DNA of 37,414 nt from Tabrizicola soli (GTDB taxonomy: Bacteria > Pseudomonadota > Alphaproteobacteria > Rhodobacterales > Rhodobacteraceae): assembly GCF_015999335.1 (NCBI RefSeq), contig NZ_JAEACP010000031.1:1-37414 (forward strand), in the 5' to 3' direction. Both the position numbers and the translations under genes were made by a program. Numbering within the stretch: the stretch's first letter is position 1; every line of letters starts with the position of its first letter. Shown one piece after another: positions 16,112 to 24,089 of this stretch. The notes under the pieces were generated by a model. The model saw only the letters and a list, made by a program, of their open reading frames with translations. It had not been told where the DNA came from and did not search any database.

Positions 16112-16971
16112 GCGGCTTCTCCCAGGCGGCCGACATGGCCCTTTGCCCGCCGTCCGGCGCAGAAATCGGTGTCGGAGCAGACGAACATCCGCCCGCCGGT
16201 ATCGTCGGTGATCACCTCGTCGAGGTAGCTGTGCTTCGCCCCGCAAAGGTCGCAGTCATGCGGCGCCTTGGTGGCGTGGAACGGGTGATCCTCGAAATCC
16301 AGGCTCACCGCTTCGGTCCAGGGCGGCAGGGCGTAGATCCGCTGCTCGCGCCCCGCGCCGAAGAGCTGGATCGCCGGGTTGCCCGAGAGCTTCGGATTGT
16401 CGAACCGGGGGATCGGCGAGGGGTCCATCACATAGCGTCCCTCGACCTTGACCGGATAGGCGTAGGAGGTCGCGATCTGGCCGTGCCGGGCGATGTCCTC
16501 GTAGAGCTTGACGTGCATGAGGCCGTATTCCTCCAGCTCATGCATCTTCCGCGTCTCGGTCTCGCGCGGTTCCAGGAAGCGCAGGGGCTCGGGGATCGGA
16601 ACCTGGTAGACCAGGATCTGGCCTTCGGCCAGCGGCGTCTCGGGGATGCGGTGACGGGTCTGGATCACGGTGGCCTCGGCGGTGGCTTCGGTCACCCCGA
16701 CCCCGGCGGTGCGCTGGAAGAAGCGGCGGATCGAGACCGCGTTGGTGGTGTCGTCCGCGCCCTGGTCGATGACCTTCAGCCGGTCCCCGGGCACCAGGCA
16801 GGCCGCCGTCACCTGCACCCCGCCGGTGCCCCAGCCATAGGGCATCGGCATCTCGCGGCTCGCGAAGGGGACCTGGTAGCCCGGCACCGCGATCCCCTTC
16901 AGGATCGCCCGCCGGATCATCCGCTTGGTCTGTTCGTCGAGATAGGCGAAGTTGTAAGCCTGATCGGTCAT
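16108..16971 (-). CDS. phnJ: Carbon-phosphorus lyase, radical SAM subunit
   Basis: Catalytic subunit that breaks the C-P bond by radical SAM chemistry, releasing the alkane and ribose cyclic phosphate. It has 287 residues (E. coli 281). The four essential cysteines are present near the C-terminus: CDLC (Cys240, Cys243), then MFVC (Cys265) and TDFC (Cys271). The first three correspond to iron-sulfur ligands and the last to the catalytic thiyl Cys of the E. coli enzyme. GYQVPFASREMPMPYGWGTGG is the conserved N-terminal signature. ATG 16971 overlaps the phnI stop by ATGA, and the upstream open frame is not used. Nothing suggests inactivation. Confidence 0.97.
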   Translation of the reverse strand: MTDQAYNFAYLDEQTKRMIRRAILKGIAVPGYQVPFASREMPMPYGWGTGGVQVTAACLVPGDRLKVIDQGADDTTNAVSIRRFFQRTAGVGVTEATAEATVIQTRHRIPETPLAEGQILVYQVPIPEPLRFLEPRETETRKMHELEEYGLMHVKLYEDIARHGQIATSYAYPVKVEGRYVMDPSPIPRFDNPKLSGNPAIQLFGAGREQRIYALPPWTEAVSLDFEDHPFHATKAPHDCDLCGAKHSYLDEVITDDTGGRMFVCSDTDFCAGRRAKGHVGRLGEAA

Positions 16972-18059
16972 TCCGCAGCCTCTTGCATGGGATCCGCCTC
17001 GGCCCGCAGCCGCCGGACCAGCTCCAGCTCGGCCTGGAAGTCGACGTAATGCGGCAGCTTGATATGTTCCAGGAAGCCGGTGGCCTGGATATTGTCGCAA
17101 TGCATCAGGACGAATTCCTCGTCCTGCGCCGGCGCGCCGGTGTCATCCTCGCCCAGTTCCCGCCAGCGCAGGGCGCGGTCGACGAGGCTCATCGCGATGG
17201 CCTTGCGCTCCGACTGGCCGAAGACCAGGCCATAGCCCCGGGTGAACTGCGGCGGCTCGGTGCGGCTGCCCTTGAACTGGTTTACCGTCTCGCATTCGGT
17301 CAGCTCGACCTCGCCGACCTCGACCGCGAAGCCCAACTCGGGGATCTCGACCTCGACCGCGACCTTGCCGATCCGCAGCTCGCCCACGAAGGCATGGGTC
17401 CGGCCATAGCCGCGCTGGGTGGAATAGGCCAGGCCGAGGACGAAGCCCTCGTCCCCCCGCGCCAGCGCCTGCAGCCGCAGCGCCCGGTCGGCCGGAAGCT
17501 CCATCGGCTCGCGCGTCAGGTCGGGGGGCGAGATGTCGTCGGGCGCGGCCGCCTCGATCAGCCCGTCACGGTTCAGGAAGCCGGTGACATGCGGGACGCG
17601 GGACGCGGGCGGCGCATCGTCGGCGGCGGCCCGAGCGACCGCAGGCTCGCCCTCGGCCATCAGCGCGAAGTCCAGCAGCCGATGGGTATAGTCGAAGGTC
17701 GGCCCCAGCACCTGACCGCCGGGCAGGTCCTTGAAGGTTGCCGAAATCCGCCGGTCCACCGCCATCGCGCCGGTCTCTACCGGCAGCGAGCCCGCCAGGC
17801 GCGGCAGCGTGGTGCGATAGGCGCGGATCAGGAAGACCGCCTCGATCAGGTCGCCGCGCGCCTGCTTGATCGCCAGCGCCGCGAGGTCGGGGTCGTAGAG
17901 CGAACCCTCGGACATTACCCGGTTGACGGCCAGCTTCATCTGCTCGCGGATCTGGGCGATGGTCAGTTCGGGCACCGCAGGGTTGCCCCGGCGTTCCTCG
18001 GCCAGCCATTGGTGCGCATTGTCGATGGCGCGCTCGCCACCCTTGACGGCTACATACAT
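16968..18059 (-). CDS. phnI: C-P lyase core subunit PhnI
   Basis: 363-residue core subunit (E. coli 354). PhnI has nucleosidase activity, exchanging the base of a purine nucleoside triphosphate for the phosphonate with PhnG, PhnH and PhnL. Family features are the opening MYVAVKGGERAIDNAH, then FDYTHRLLDFALM, and the C-terminal half LAYSTQRGYGRTHAFVGE and HCDNIQATGFLEHIKLPHYVDFQAEL, the most conserved stretch. ATG 18059 shares one base with the phnH stop (TGATG junction), and the stop overlaps phnJ by ATGA. Confidence 0.96.
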   Translation of the reverse strand: MYVAVKGGERAIDNAHQWLAEERRGNPAVPELTIAQIREQMKLAVNRVMSEGSLYDPDLAALAIKQARGDLIEAVFLIRAYRTTLPRLAGSLPVETGAMAVDRRISATFKDLPGGQVLGPTFDYTHRLLDFALMAEGEPAVARAAADDAPPASRVPHVTGFLNRDGLIEAAAPDDISPPDLTREPMELPADRALRLQALARGDEGFVLGLAYSTQRGYGRTHAFVGELRIGKVAVEVEIPELGFAVEVGEVELTECETVNQFKGSRTEPPQFTRGYGLVFGQSERKAIAMSLVDRALRWRELGEDDTGAPAQDEEFVLMHCDNIQATGFLEHIKLPHYVDFQAELELVRRLRAEADPMQEAAE

Positions 18060-18628
18060 CAGATCGCCTCCACGCGGGTGGACCGGGGCAGGCCGGCGAT
18101 GCGGTCGCCGGCGGTGAAGAGCGTGTCGAAGCCCAGCGGGAACAGCGCCCGGTTGGCGCGGAAAGCCGCGGTTTCGGGCAGGTTCAGCCAGGCGGCCGTC
18201 TCGATCCCCGGCCCGGTCAGGCAGGGGCCGTGCGGAGCAAGCCGGTCGCATTCGACGATCAGCGTGGCCGAGCGGTCGGGATAGTCGGGCTGGCCGATCC
18301 GGAAGCGGCTGACGGGGTGCAGCGCCGACCAGGTGCCGAGGGCGAAGTCGGCGTCCTCGGCCGAGGCCAGCGGCGCGCCGGTGTGAAAGGCCACCCAGTC
18401 GCGCACCACCGGGCAGTCGGCGTCCCCGGCAAGGTGCAGGCGCGTCGTCGGGTCGGCCAGGACCAGCAGCGCGACGCCGGCCGCAATGGACAGCGGCGCC
18501 GGGGGCTGGGCGCCCGCGATCTTGCGGATCGTACCGGGGCGCGCCATCGCCTCCAGTATCTCGCGAAAGGCGCGGGCGGACTGGACGGAGGCCTCCGTGA
18601 AGCCGCCTTCAAGCGCGTGAGCGGTCAT
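18059..18628 (-). CDS. phnH: C-P lyase core subunit PhnH
   Basis: 189-residue subunit (E. coli 194) of the PhnGHIJ core, related to the PLP-transferase fold but without cofactor. Typical stretches are FTEASVQSARAFREILEAMARPGTIRK written across residues 9-35, then LLVLADPTTRLHLAGD, FALGTW, and LTGPGIE near residue 140, where the family has a conserved GPGI motif. Needed with PhnG, PhnI and PhnL for the transferase step. Overlaps phnG by ATGA upstream and phnI by one base downstream. Confidence 0.95.
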   Translation of the reverse strand: MTAHALEGGFTEASVQSARAFREILEAMARPGTIRKIAGAQPPAPLSIAAGVALLVLADPTTRLHLAGDADCPVVRDWVAFHTGAPLASAEDADFALGTWSALHPVSRFRIGQPDYPDRSATLIVECDRLAPHGPCLTGPGIETAAWLNLPETAAFRANRALFPLGFDTLFTAGDRIAGLPRSTRVEAI

Positions 18629-19068
18629 TTGTCCTCTCCCCGAACCATGGTGAAGAAATCGACCCTGGTGCCTGCGGCCTTTGCGGCCCGATCGGAGCGG
18701 GCGGCAGTGGCCTCGGCGGAAAGCGGCGCAACGATGCGTGCGGCCAGGTCCGGCGCGGCTTCCGTCTGCATCAAAGCATCGACGGCCGCAGCCCGCAGCG
18801 CATGGCCCCTGTCGCGGCCCTGGACCCAGGCGTGCCCCACCTCTCCCGAGGCGAGCCGGACCGAGGCACGGGTCACGGTCATTTCACCGAGGTTGAAGGC
18901 CGCGCCGGTGGCCCCGACCCGCCCTCGAACCATCACCGCGCCGATCTCGGGCTGGCGGAGGACGGTGTGCGGCGGAAGCTCCGGCATGAGTGCGGCCAGC
19001 CGGGCGGGAGGGGCCTTGGCTAGCGTGGCCATCCAGGTCTTGCGGGCCGGGGGCGAAGCGTCGGTCAT
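18625..19068 (-). CDS. phnG: C-P lyase core subunit PhnG
   Basis: 147-residue subunit (E. coli 150) that packs with PhnI in the core complex. Recognisable segments are RKTWMATLAKAPPARLAAL, LRQPEIGAVMVRGRVGATGAAFNLGEMTVTRASVRL across residues 37-72, and GHAWVQGRDRGHALRAAAVDAL, in which the GRD motif is conserved. The ATG at 19068 matches the family length. An in-frame ATG at 19119 would add 17 residues and start within the putative PhnF operator, so I reject it. First gene of the phnGHIJKLN operon. Confidence 0.93.
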   Translation of the reverse strand: MTDASPPARKTWMATLAKAPPARLAALMPELPPHTVLRQPEIGAVMVRGRVGATGAAFNLGEMTVTRASVRLASGEVGHAWVQGRDRGHALRAAAVDALMQTEAAPDLAARIVAPLSAEATAARSDRAAKAAGTRVDFFTMVRGEDK

Positions 19069-19103
19069 CTGAATCTCGACAAGTTGAGGGGTTGTCCAGT
19101 GTT

Positions 19104-19119
19104 CTATACAACTATACAA
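19104..19119. promoter_or_regulatory. Putative PhnF operator, two tandem CTATACAA repeats
   Basis: CTATACAA occurs twice head-to-tail (19104-19111 and 19112-19119). On the minus strand this reads TTGTATAGTTGTATAG followed by AACA, very like the HutC/PhnF-subfamily operator half-site TTGTATA. The repeats lie 36 bp upstream of phnG and 67 bp upstream of phnF, so PhnF could repress both. I see no convincing Pho box in this gap. Confidence 0.6.
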
Positions 19120-19185
19120 ATCATACTCGACGGGCGGCCCCCGGCCAACCGGAGAGTTGTGAATTTTTCATGACGGGATAAGCCC

Positions 19186-19896
19186 TTGAAAGAAGCCATC
19201 TGGTCCGCCATCGCGACCGCCCTGACCAAAGAGATCGCCGCCGGACACTACCGTCCCGGCGACCGTCTGCCGACCGAGGCGGTGCTGGCGGCACGCTTCG
19301 GGGTGAACCGGCACACGGTCCGCCATGCGCTGGCTTCCCTGGCCGAGCGCGGATTGCTGCATTCCCGCCAGGGCGCGGGGGTCTTCGTGGCGCAGCAGCC
19401 CACGGACTATCCGCTGGGTCGCCGGGTGCGGTTCCATCAGAACGTGCTGGCGGCGGGGCGGACCCCCTCGCGCAGGATCAGCCGGGCCGAGACGCGGCCT
19501 TGCGATGTCGAGGAAGCGCGGGCGCTGCGGCTGACGGTGGGCGAGCCGGTGCAGGTGGTGGAGGGGGTCTCGCTGGCCGATGGACAGCCGATCGCGGCTT
19601 TCCGGTCGGTCTTTCCGGCCGCCCGGTTTCCTGACCTCCCGGCCTCGGTTCGCGAGACGGGATCGATCACCCGGTCGCTCGCGGCCGCGGGCCTGACCGA
19701 CTACACCCGGGCCGAGACCCGGTTGACGGCGCAGCTCGCCGATCCGGTGCTGGCGGTGGCGCTTTCCGTGCGGCCCGGCGCGCCGGTGATGCGGACAGTC
19801 GCGGTGAACGTCGACCCCGGCGGCGTGCCGGTCGAGTTGGGCATGACCTGGTTCGCGGGCGAGCGGGTCACGCTGACGGTGGCGGATCAGCCCTGA
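19186..19896 (+). CDS. phnF: GntR/HutC-family phosphonate regulator
   Basis: 236-residue repressor (E. coli PhnF 241). The N-terminal winged helix LPTEAVLAARFGVNRHTVRHALASLAERGLL is followed by the UTRA effector domain (about 85-230) with YPLGRRVRFHQNVLAAGRTPSRR as linker, which is PhnF-like. The only possible start in this frame is the TTG at 19186, because an in-frame stop lies at 19171. Its ribosome binding site is weak, suggesting low expression. Divergent from phnG, convergent with the acyltransferase gene, which it overlaps by 10 bp. Tandem operator-like repeats lie in the phnF-phnG gap. Confidence 0.92.
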   Translation: MKEAIWSAIATALTKEIAAGHYRPGDRLPTEAVLAARFGVNRHTVRHALASLAERGLLHSRQGAGVFVAQQPTDYPLGRRVRFHQNVLAAGRTPSRRISRAETRPCDVEEARALRLTVGEPVQVVEGVSLADGQPIAAFRSVFPAARFPDLPASVRETGSITRSLAAAGLTDYTRAETRLTAQLADPVLAVALSVRPGAPVMRTVAVNVDPGGVPVELGMTWFAGERVTLTVADQP

Positions 19897-20561
19897 TATT
19901 TGTCGAGGAATTCCTCGGCCTTCAGCGCGCGGAAATCCATCAGCGCAGAGCGGAGGCGGTCGTGGCGCCAGTCCCACCAGGCGAGCGCCATCAGGCGGTC
20001 GGCAGTGCGGGCGTCAAAGCGGGGACGGAGCGGCTGGGCCGGGATGCCGGCCATGATCATGTAGGGGGGCACGTCCTTGGTGACGACCGCGCCCGAGGCG
20101 ACGATGGCCCCGACGCCGACGGTCACTTCGGGTTTCACGATCACTCCGTGACCCAGCCAGGTATCCGGTCCGATCACGGTGCGGCGGCTGGCGCGGTGGG
20201 CCATGAAGGCGGCATCGTCGGGGATGTCGTCCCAGTAGTTGGTCGAGCGGTAGAGGAAGTGGTGCAGGCTCGCGGTCTCCAGCGGGTGGTCGGTCGGGCC
20301 GATCCGGGTCATCGCGGCGATGTTGGCGAACTTGCCGACGGTGGTGTTGGCGATGTCGGAGAGGCGGTCGCAGTAGGAATAGGCTTCGAAGGTGGAATTG
20401 AGGATGCGGGAGCCTTCGCCGACCTCGGTCCAGGAGGCGAAGGTGGAGTTCACGATCAGGCAGCCGGGATGGATCACCGCGCCGTCGGGAGAGAGGCGGT
20501 GTCCACGCGTGGACACCTGACCGGAGGAAGTCTTTTCAATGGGTTGGTCTCGGCCGGTCAT
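19887..20561 (-). CDS. Phosphonate-locus hexapeptide-repeat acyltransferase
   Basis: 224-residue left-handed beta-helix protein of the xenobiotic/DapH-like acetyltransferase group that is regularly found in phn clusters. Hexapeptide turns are visible (VNSTFASWTEVGEGSRI, LNSTFEAYSYCDRLSDIANT, TVGKFANIAAMTRIG) and the active-site His region is PTDHPLETASLHHFLYR. The C-terminal coil VTVGVGAIVASGAVVTKDVPPYMIMAGIPAQ spans about residues 145-175. It may acetylate an aminophosphonate or serve another protective step. The actual acceptor is unknown. Overlaps phnF tail-to-tail by 10 bp. Confidence 0.9.
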   Translation of the reverse strand: MTGRDQPIEKTSSGQVSTRGHRLSPDGAVIHPGCLIVNSTFASWTEVGEGSRILNSTFEAYSYCDRLSDIANTTVGKFANIAAMTRIGPTDHPLETASLHHFLYRSTNYWDDIPDDAAFMAHRASRRTVIGPDTWLGHGVIVKPEVTVGVGAIVASGAVVTKDVPPYMIMAGIPAQPLRPRFDARTADRLMALAWWDWRHDRLRSALMDFRALKAEEFLDKYQG

Positions 20562-20668
20562 CTTTGGGTAACTTTCGGGCGGAGTGCCGGGCAGGGGTGG
20601 TTTTCAGAATGAGCGCCTGCGGCGCGCGCCTTTCGTCTCGTCGGCCCCCCCTCGGACTTTGGCGGGTT

Positions 20669-20706
20669 CACCCCCAAACGCCCAGGATACTTGCGCCAGC
20701 ATGAGA
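20669..20706. repeat. Possible dispersed intergenic element of Rhodobacterales type
   Basis: In the 162-bp gap after the phnE2 stop, a short block centred on AGGATACTTGCGCCAGCATG loosely resembles the GAGTATTTTTGGCCAGATGAAA element that I recall as frequent between genes in this order. It occurs once here, so the call rests on recollection. Confidence 0.25.
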
Positions 20707-20723
20707 GACGGGCGGGCATGGGT

Positions 20724-22046
20724 TCAGCTGCCCTTGATCAGCTTGCGCCGCAGCCAGCCGGAGAGGCTGTCCATCAGCATGACCATCAGCACGATGAGGA
20801 CCATGTAGTAGGCGACTTCCTCCCAGTCCTTCTGGGTGATGATCGCCTGGGTCAGGAGAAGCCCGATGCCGCCGCCGACGATGGCGCCGATCACGGTGGC
20901 GCTGCGGGTATTCGATTCCAGGTAGTAGAGGATCTGGCTGAGAAGCACCGGCGTCACCTGGGGGATCACTCCGAAACGGGCGCGTTGCAGGCTGTTCGCG
21001 CCGGTGGACTGGATGCCTTCGACCTGCTTCTCGTCGATGTTCTCCAGCGCCTCGGAGAAGGTCTTGCCGAAGGTGCCGGTATCGGTCAGCGCAATGGCGA
21101 TGGCGCCGGTCATCGGACCGGGGCCGAAGGCGCGCGACAGGATGATGGTCCAGATCAGCCCGTCCACGCCGCGGATGAAGTCGAAGACGCGGCGGGCGGC
21201 AAAGCGCAGGGGGCCGAGCGGGCTGAAGTTGCGGGCGGCGAGGAAGCCGAGCGGCAGGGCGACCAGCGCGGCCGTCATGGTGCCGAGGAAGGCCATCAGG
21301 ATCGTCTCGAAGATCGCCCAGGCGACATCGCCATGCCGCCACATCTTGTTGGTCCAGAATTCGGAGACCATGTAGCCGAGGTTGCTGCGGGCCGGGTCGA
21401 TCCGGTCGCCGGTGGCGGCCAGCGCGATCAACTCGCCCCAGGACTTGCCGTAGAACGGACTGTCGAGGGTGAAGAACCAGAGTTCCCAGCCCGGTTCGTA
21501 GCGGAAGGTTTCCACCTTGGAGCGGGAATAGCTGAAACGCCCTTGGTCGGTGGTGACCGAGACCTTGTTCTCGGCCACCGAGATCCAGTCGGGGATGGGC
21601 TGCGGCGCGGTCAGGACAGGCTTGCCGCCCTGGGGCCGGATGTCGATGGTGCCATAGCCCGGCACGGCATAGCGCGCGCCGGCATCGTCGTAGGTGACGA
21701 TATGGCCGTCCCCGAGGTCGATGGTGGTCACCGTCCCGTCGCTGGTGACCCAATCGGGCAGCATCCCGCCGGGATAGGTGCCCTTGTTCTCGCCCTCGAT
21801 GGCGATGGTGACGGCATCCGTCCGGTTGTCGCGGGTGACATGGGTCTTGTGCGACCAGAAATCGCCCAGAAGGATCGCGGCATTGTCGAAGCGGGCGCGT
21901 TGGACAAGGCCCGCGAGGTCGAAGCTGATGGCCGCATAGATCAGGTAGACGAGGATCGCGGCGGGGATGGCGAAGGCCAGGCGGGTCCGGGCCGCGAAGC
22001 GGCGGGTCACCGTGCCGGCGAGGCCGGGTGCATGCATGGCGGTCAT
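20724..22046 (-). CDS. phnE: Phosphonate ABC transporter permease with large periplasmic insert (PhnE2)
   Basis: 440-residue inner-membrane permease, far longer than a usual PhnE (about 260-280). After the first helix (FAIPAAILVYLIYAAISFDL, about 30-48) comes a polar domain of about 180 residues rich in Asp, Gly and Thr, presumably periplasmic. The C-terminal 200 residues are the standard permease core with the ABC-docking EAA-type loop SEALENIDEKQVEGIQSTGANSLQRARFGVIPQVTP (about residues 340-375). It probably pairs with the shorter PhnE (22218-23096). Last gene of phnC-phnD-phnE-phnE2, separated from phnE by a strong palindromic element. Confidence 0.93.
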   Translation of the reverse strand: MTAMHAPGLAGTVTRRFAARTRLAFAIPAAILVYLIYAAISFDLAGLVQRARFDNAAILLGDFWSHKTHVTRDNRTDAVTIAIEGENKGTYPGGMLPDWVTSDGTVTTIDLGDGHIVTYDDAGARYAVPGYGTIDIRPQGGKPVLTAPQPIPDWISVAENKVSVTTDQGRFSYSRSKVETFRYEPGWELWFFTLDSPFYGKSWGELIALAATGDRIDPARSNLGYMVSEFWTNKMWRHGDVAWAIFETILMAFLGTMTAALVALPLGFLAARNFSPLGPLRFAARRVFDFIRGVDGLIWTIILSRAFGPGPMTGAIAIALTDTGTFGKTFSEALENIDEKQVEGIQSTGANSLQRARFGVIPQVTPVLLSQILYYLESNTRSATVIGAIVGGGIGLLLTQAIITQKDWEEVAYYMVLIVLMVMLMDSLSGWLRRKLIKGS

Positions 22047-22074
22047 CGGGGGGCCCCCTGGTCAGGCGTGTGTG

Positions 22075-22195
22075 CCCCCCCTCCCCATCCCTCCCCCACG
22101 CGGGGGGAGGGAGGCGCGGGGCGGGAGGGGCTGCGCGCGGGTTGGACCGGGTGGCTCCCCTCCCCCTTTGTGGGGAGGGGATGGGGGTGGGGGGC
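22075..22195. repeat. GC-rich palindromic REP-like element between phnE and phnE2
   Basis: About 120 bp that folds into a branched palindrome. Outer arms at 22075-22092 and about 22177-22194 are C-rich and G-rich complements. An inner hairpin has CCCCTCCCC (22157-22165) against GGGGAGGGG (22172-22180) with a 6-base loop, and a second pairs CCTCCCCC with GGGGGAGG around 22090-22111. It fills most of the 171-bp gap inside the transporter operon. GC-rich bi-hairpin elements of this kind are usually dispersed genomic repeats that also affect mRNA stability. Confidence 0.7.
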
Positions 22196-22217
22196 TGCGT
22201 CAGAAGTGGTGCGCATG

Positions 22218-23096
22218 TCAGTTCCCTTTCACCAGCTTCTGCCGGTAGCGGTCGGAGACCTGGTCGATCACGACGATGGTCACGAACAGAAGCGCGAAGA
22301 TGGCGACGACCTCGTCATAGCGGCCCTGACCCCACTGCATCGCGAGTTTCAGGTCATGGCCGATGCCGCCCTCGCCGACGAAGCCGAGGATCGCGCTGGC
22401 GCGGACGTTGATCTCGAAGCGGAGGAGCGCGTAGCTCAGCCAGTTGGGCGCGACCTGGGGGATGACGCCCAGCCACATGCGCTGCGACCAGTTGGCGCCC
22501 ACGGAGGCGAGGCCTTCCACCGGCTTCAGGTCGGCATTCTCGGCCACTTCGGAGAAGAGCTTGCCGAGCGCGCCGCCGGTATGCAGCGCGATGGCGATGA
22601 CGGCGGGGACCGGGCCGCCGCCGAGGATGTAGATCAAGACCAGCGCGATGACGATCTCGGGGATGGCGCGCAGGGCGTCCATCGTGCGGCGGAACAGGGG
22701 GATCAGGCGCGGCCAGCGGGCCAGGCCCCGGGTGGCGAGCAGCGACAGCGACATCGCCGCCAGCGCGCCCAGCAGCGTGGCGACGGCGGCGATGTTGATC
22801 GTCTCGACCAGGGCGGGGATGTGGTCCCAAAAGATCGCCGGCAGAAGCGCCCGCTTTTCCCATGCTTCCGAGAGGACCTCGGCGGGGAAGGCGAAGATCT
22901 GGTGCAGCCCGTCGAGGAAGCCGCCGGCATTGCGGTCTTCGGCGAGCCTCCAGCCCGAGGCCATGAGGGCGATGAAGACCAGGAGGAGGATGCCGCCATA
23001 CATCCGCTTGCGGCGCACCAGTTCGAGATAGGCCGCGCGTGGATCGGCAAGGTTCGGGCGTTGGCCCTGTTCGGGGCCGAAGGCGGCGTCAACCAT
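22218..23096 (-). CDS. phnE: Phosphonate ABC transporter permease PhnE (PhnE1)
   Basis: 292-residue permease. An N-terminal cytoplasmic tail (to about residue 32) leads to a first helix (YGGILLLVFIALMASGW), then a PhnE core with about five more helices. The docking loop FSEVAENADLKPVEGLASVGANWSQRMWLGVIPQVAPN (about residues 180-217) contains the EAA-type Gly. GFVGEGGIGHDLKLAMQWGQ is another PhnE signature. Forms the membrane channel with the longer PhnE2. Lies downstream of phnD, from which a terminator-like hairpin separates it. Confidence 0.94.
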   Translation of the reverse strand: MVDAAFGPEQGQRPNLADPRAAYLELVRRKRMYGGILLLVFIALMASGWRLAEDRNAGGFLDGLHQIFAFPAEVLSEAWEKRALLPAIFWDHIPALVETINIAAVATLLGALAAMSLSLLATRGLARWPRLIPLFRRTMDALRAIPEIVIALVLIYILGGGPVPAVIAIALHTGGALGKLFSEVAENADLKPVEGLASVGANWSQRMWLGVIPQVAPNWLSYALLRFEINVRASAILGFVGEGGIGHDLKLAMQWGQGRYDEVVAIFALLFVTIVVIDQVSDRYRQKLVKGN

Positions 23097-23110
23097 CTGA
23101 TGATCCGTTC

Positions 23111-23154
23111 AAGAGGAAAAGGCCGGACCCAGCGGGGAGCGTCGGGGTCCGGCC
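23111..23154 (-). terminator. Intercistronic stem-loop with T-run between phnD and phnE
   Basis: A perfect 10-bp inverted repeat, GGCCGGACCC (23121-23130) and GGGTCCGGCC (23145-23154), with a 14-base loop, starts 11 bp after the phnD stop. On the minus (transcribed) strand it is followed by TTTTCCTCTT. This looks like a partial intrinsic terminator that would give more binding protein than permease. Confidence 0.7.
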
Positions 23155-23165
23155 GGCAGGATGGC

Positions 23166-24062
23166 TCAGGTGCCTTCCTGCATCTTGCGGGCGGCGAGGA
23201 TTCCGTCATAGGCCGAGTGCTCGACCGGAACGAAATCCTTGGCCTCGCCCGCGGCGACCGCATAGGCGCATTCGGGGTCGGTTTCCCAGAGGTCGGCGGT
23301 AAGCTGGGTCACCTTGTCCTTGACCTCCTGCGGCAGGGCCTTGCGCACCACCATCGGGCCTTCCGGGATCAGGGCCGAACGCCAGATCTCGACCAGGTTC
23401 GACATGTCGACCAGGCCCGCATCGGCGGCCTTGCGGAAGGCGCCCGAGTTGTAGCCGTCTTCCCAGTTGCCCAGGCCGTCGGCCCAGGCCACGCCCGCGT
23501 CGAAGTCGCCGTTCGCGACGCCGACGATGGTCTGCTCGTGCCCGCCGGACATCTTCACCTCGCCGAAGTAGGACGTCAGGTCGCCGTATGTCGCGGCCAG
23601 TTCGGCGCCGGGGACGAGGTAGCCCGAGGTGGAGTTCGGGTCGGCGAAGGCGAAGACCTTGCCCTTGGCCTCGTCCATCGAGGTGATGCCGGTGTCCTTG
23701 CGGGTGAAGCCGATCGAGTAGTAGCCGGTCGAGCCGTCGACATTCTGCTTGGTGAGCTTGACTTCCACCGCTTCGGGGTCGGTCAGGTAGACTTTGGCGT
23801 AGCCCGAGGCGCCGAGCCAGGCATAGTCGAGCGTGCCCCCGAGAAGGCCCTGGATGACGCCGTCGTAGTCGGCGGGGGTGAAGAGCTTGACCGGGACGCC
23901 AAGCTCGGCCTCCAGTCTGGCGCGGAAGCATTCGTTCGAGGTCAGGCGGTCCTGGGCGTTCTCGCCGCCGAGGATGCCGATATTGAACCCGGTGATCTCC
24001 TGGGCTGCGGCCGAGGTGGCCGTCAGCGCGACGAGGGCGGTTGCAGTCAGCAGCTTTTGCAT
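23166..24062 (-). CDS. phnD: Phosphonate-binding periplasmic protein
   Basis: 298-residue solute-binding protein. The signal peptide LLTATALVALTATSAAA is cut near AQEITG. The mature part has PhnD hallmarks: FNIGILGGENAQDRL, then LFTPADYDGVIQGLLGGTLDYAWLGASGYAKVY (about 60-92), FADPNSTSGYLVPGAEL (phosphonate pocket Ser/Thr-Ser) and SGGHEQTIVGVANGDFDAGVAW. It delivers phosphonates to PhnE/PhnE2. Encoded between phnC and phnE. A second, diverged PhnD-like protein is at 28562-29428. Confidence 0.95.
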   Translation of the reverse strand: MQKLLTATALVALTATSAAAQEITGFNIGILGGENAQDRLTSNECFRARLEAELGVPVKLFTPADYDGVIQGLLGGTLDYAWLGASGYAKVYLTDPEAVEVKLTKQNVDGSTGYYSIGFTRKDTGITSMDEAKGKVFAFADPNSTSGYLVPGAELAATYGDLTSYFGEVKMSGGHEQTIVGVANGDFDAGVAWADGLGNWEDGYNSGAFRKAADAGLVDMSNLVEIWRSALIPEGPMVVRKALPQEVKDKVTQLTADLWETDPECAYAVAAGEAKDFVPVEHSAYDGILAARKMQEGT

Positions 24063-24089
24063 GGTTTCTCCGTGGGTTGGTCGTTCAGG

